Below, piece after piece: positions 62,201 to 64,000 of a DNA stretch of 64,000 nt. The DNA comes from Rhynchosporium graminicola. Its lineage: Eukaryota > Ascomycota > Leotiomycetes > Helotiales > Ploettnerulaceae. How positions within the stretch are numbered: position 1 is the stretch's first letter; every line of letters starts with the position of its first letter. Position numbers and translations under genes: made by a program. A model generated the notes under the pieces. That model did not search any database. It saw only the letters and a list, made by a program, of their open reading frames with translations, and was not told the DNA's origin. The stretch spans positions 62,001 to 126,000 of the forward strand of contig FJUW01000083.1 in NCBI GenBank assembly GCA_900074885.1, read 5' to 3'.

Positions 62201-63240
62201 AGACTACTAATATAAGAGCGAATATACGTTAAGTAATAGTTCTTCTAGAATAATTTTATAATCGTATAAGCGATATAGTAGAAGAATATTAGAATCTTAT
62301 TTAGAAAAGGCTTCCTTAAAAGTATAATATTATTCCGATAGCTTTTTAGCTATAAGTCGTTCGGTATCAGGATCCTTAGGAGAGTTACTATTTAGATAGT
62401 CTTATAAGAGGTAATCTATCTCGTAGATACTAATAAAGAATAATTTAGAGCTTTTATATTTTATATTAAAATAAAAAGCTATAATACTAATTTAGTAAAT
62501 CAGAACTAGTTTCTAGATCCTCGGAAGTTAAGAGGAGTACTTATAGTAGGGTTTTAGCGCAAGTACCTTTCTCGATGAATTCGAAGCGGTAGAGGGTTCG
62601 GATTCCTTAGTAATAAGCGGAAATAAGTTAAATAATAAGAATAATATATTAATATATTATATTATTATTATTTAATATAATCGGTATTAGTCTAGCTAGT
62701 TTATAGCTAAGTCCCGCGTATTAGTATCGATTTAGTAAGATCGATTAATACTAAGTTTACAAGGTAGTAGAGTTATAATTATCTCTTTATCGTATTAGAA
62801 AGTAGCTAGATATCGTTCCGGCTATAGTAGCTTATAATAGAGCGTATATAGCTTAACCTGAAATTATTATATCTATTTAATACTAATAATTATATCTTAT
62901 TATCCTAAATCAAGGAGAATAAAAGGGTAATTATAAATATACTTACTATCGATAGAAAGGTATAAATATATAAAATAGATAACGTGAGTTCTGACGGACT
63001 ATTAGAAACTATATATTAGAATAGAATAAGGTAGTAGCTCGATTTTGATACTAAGGGCCTCTAATAGTCGTCTAGTAAGAGTACGATTAATAAATAGATA
63101 ACTATTCGCTCTGGTATTAATTAAGCTATTTATAGAGACTCTTAGCTTATTTATACTAATTATAGTCGAGTATATAAATTACTTACCTCTTATTAGAGAG
63201 TTAAGGTTAAGATTAGAGAGATTATACTTATATAGACCTA
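59260..63240 (-). pseudogene. G6 pol relic (Gypsy chromovirus)
   Basis: Collinear with G5: chromodomain about 59620-59480, integrase about 60750-59800, RNase H about 61200-60830, RT about 62320-61400 with the YLDN site near 61770, and protease-like block about 63160-63080. RIP differs in detail from G5 at many sites, so the two copies were mutated largely independently. Confidence 0.87.
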
Positions 63241-64000
63241 AGAAGGAGTTTTTACTTAAGCCTTATCGTTTCCCTCTAGTATCGGACTAGATTCAGAGGG
63301 TATATCCTCTATTACTTTCTTAGTTACTCTCTCCTCTTCCGGAAATTCGTTAATTAATTAAACTTTAAGCGAGTTAGAGTAATCTAGCTTAATATAATTA
63401 AGCTATTTATAATCGTAATACTTAATAGGTTTTCCGGTCGAGGTAATAAGGCGTTTTAGCGCGGAAGGAGTACTAGCTTATACCGAGGTAGAAGTATATA
63501 CGTATAATACGAGAGTAGTTTATCGAGGGGCTAAGCTTAGAGACTAGTGAAGGGTAAGACTAGTAATAGTTATAGTAGTAATAGTAAGCTTATAATACTA
63601 TACTAAGGTAATAGCTTTCTCAGGATAGATACGTTCTGAGTTATAATAACACTTAGTATTAAAAGAAAGTAAGGATCTAACTATAGAAGCGTAATCCTTA
63701 TTCTATATTAGTTTAATAATAAGAGTTAAAGCGCGTAAGGATAGTATAATCTTATCTTATATATAGAAGAACTACTCTTTCTTTTTAACTTTACTTTAGA
63801 TAATAGCGCTTTGAAATCGACTACGAAACTTAGTAAAGGTCTCGCGGGTATAGCTAGGTTATTATATCTCTAAGTAGTAGAAAGCGTTATAATAGTTATC
63901 TTTCTCTAAACTAGTAAGAAAGTTCTTCTCTAATAAAGAGATTATTTTATCGCTATTTTTAAACTTATTAGCTAGGTACTAAAGCGTAAGATACTCTTTA
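63241..64000 (-). pseudogene. G6 gag relic, cut by window edge
   Basis: Matches 56460-57240 of G5. The zinc knuckle is about 63455-63410. The remaining about 240 bp of gag and the 5' LTR should follow just outside the window. Confidence 0.75.

Noticed and set aside
1..64000. tRNA, rRNA or other RNA genes
   Set aside because: I looked for conserved tRNA box A/B and rRNA-like GC-rich blocks by eye and saw none. Primer-binding sites next to LTRs are too mutated to name the tRNA.

Overview
This window carries no intact gene that I can recognise. It is a graveyard of transposable elements from a filamentous ascomycete (Pezizomycotina). CpA and TpG dinucleotides are almost gone over long stretches, TpA is in large excess, and stops sit where Gln (CAA/CAG) and Trp (TGG) codons belong. 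That is the footprint of repeat-induced point mutation (RIP), a fungal defence that mutates CpA to TpA in duplicated DNA. The elements are still recognisable because most damage is transitions, so reading TAA/TAG as former Gln or Trp restores protein domains. The organism below that level, and whether this is centromeric, subtelomeric or interstitial heterochromatin, cannot be told from the window.

Layout. (1) 1-23921 is the right half of a deep nest. Each element ends exactly at an LTR terminus and abuts the interrupted interior of the next: G1 Gypsy (1-6714) in G2 Gypsy copy B (6715-10849) in C2 Copia (10850-12205) in N1, a small non-autonomous LTR element (12206-13165, minus), in G2 copy C (13166-15672, minus) in G3 Gypsy (15673-20789) in G4 Gypsy (20790-23921). 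(2) 23922-29859 is a minus-strand Helitron with Rep and PIF1-like helicase; it carries a 1.3-kb LTR element, S1, flanked by GCTAT. (3) 29860-39083 is a large Copia element, C3, holding two miniature LTR-type elements (S3, S2). (4) 39084-46150 is a Copia element, C4, split by N1 (TTAAT target duplication). That N1 is split by a solo N1 LTR on the other strand (GCTAC), and the solo LTR is split by a 3156-bp Helitron-like insert with no target duplication. The N1 3' LTR also holds a solo C2 LTR (GTATA). (5) 46151-46810 is an island of normal base composition, probably single-copy host DNA, followed by a partly mutated relic. (6) 47755-50728 is G2 copy A (5' LTR, gag, protease, start of RT), cut by a tandem pair of Gypsy elements on the minus strand, G5 and G6, which share one LTR (50729 to beyond 64000).

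Two things stand out. First, four unrelated LTR families (G2, G3, G5/G6, C3) appear to carry an additional open frame in antisense orientation between the end of pol and the 3' LTR. Second, the autonomous Helitron and the Helitron-like insert share a near-identical GC-rich 65-bp 3' end, and the insert splits a 197-bp solo LTR into 43 + 154 bp, between A and T. All family names (G1-G6, C2-C4, N1, S1-S3) are labels made for this window.
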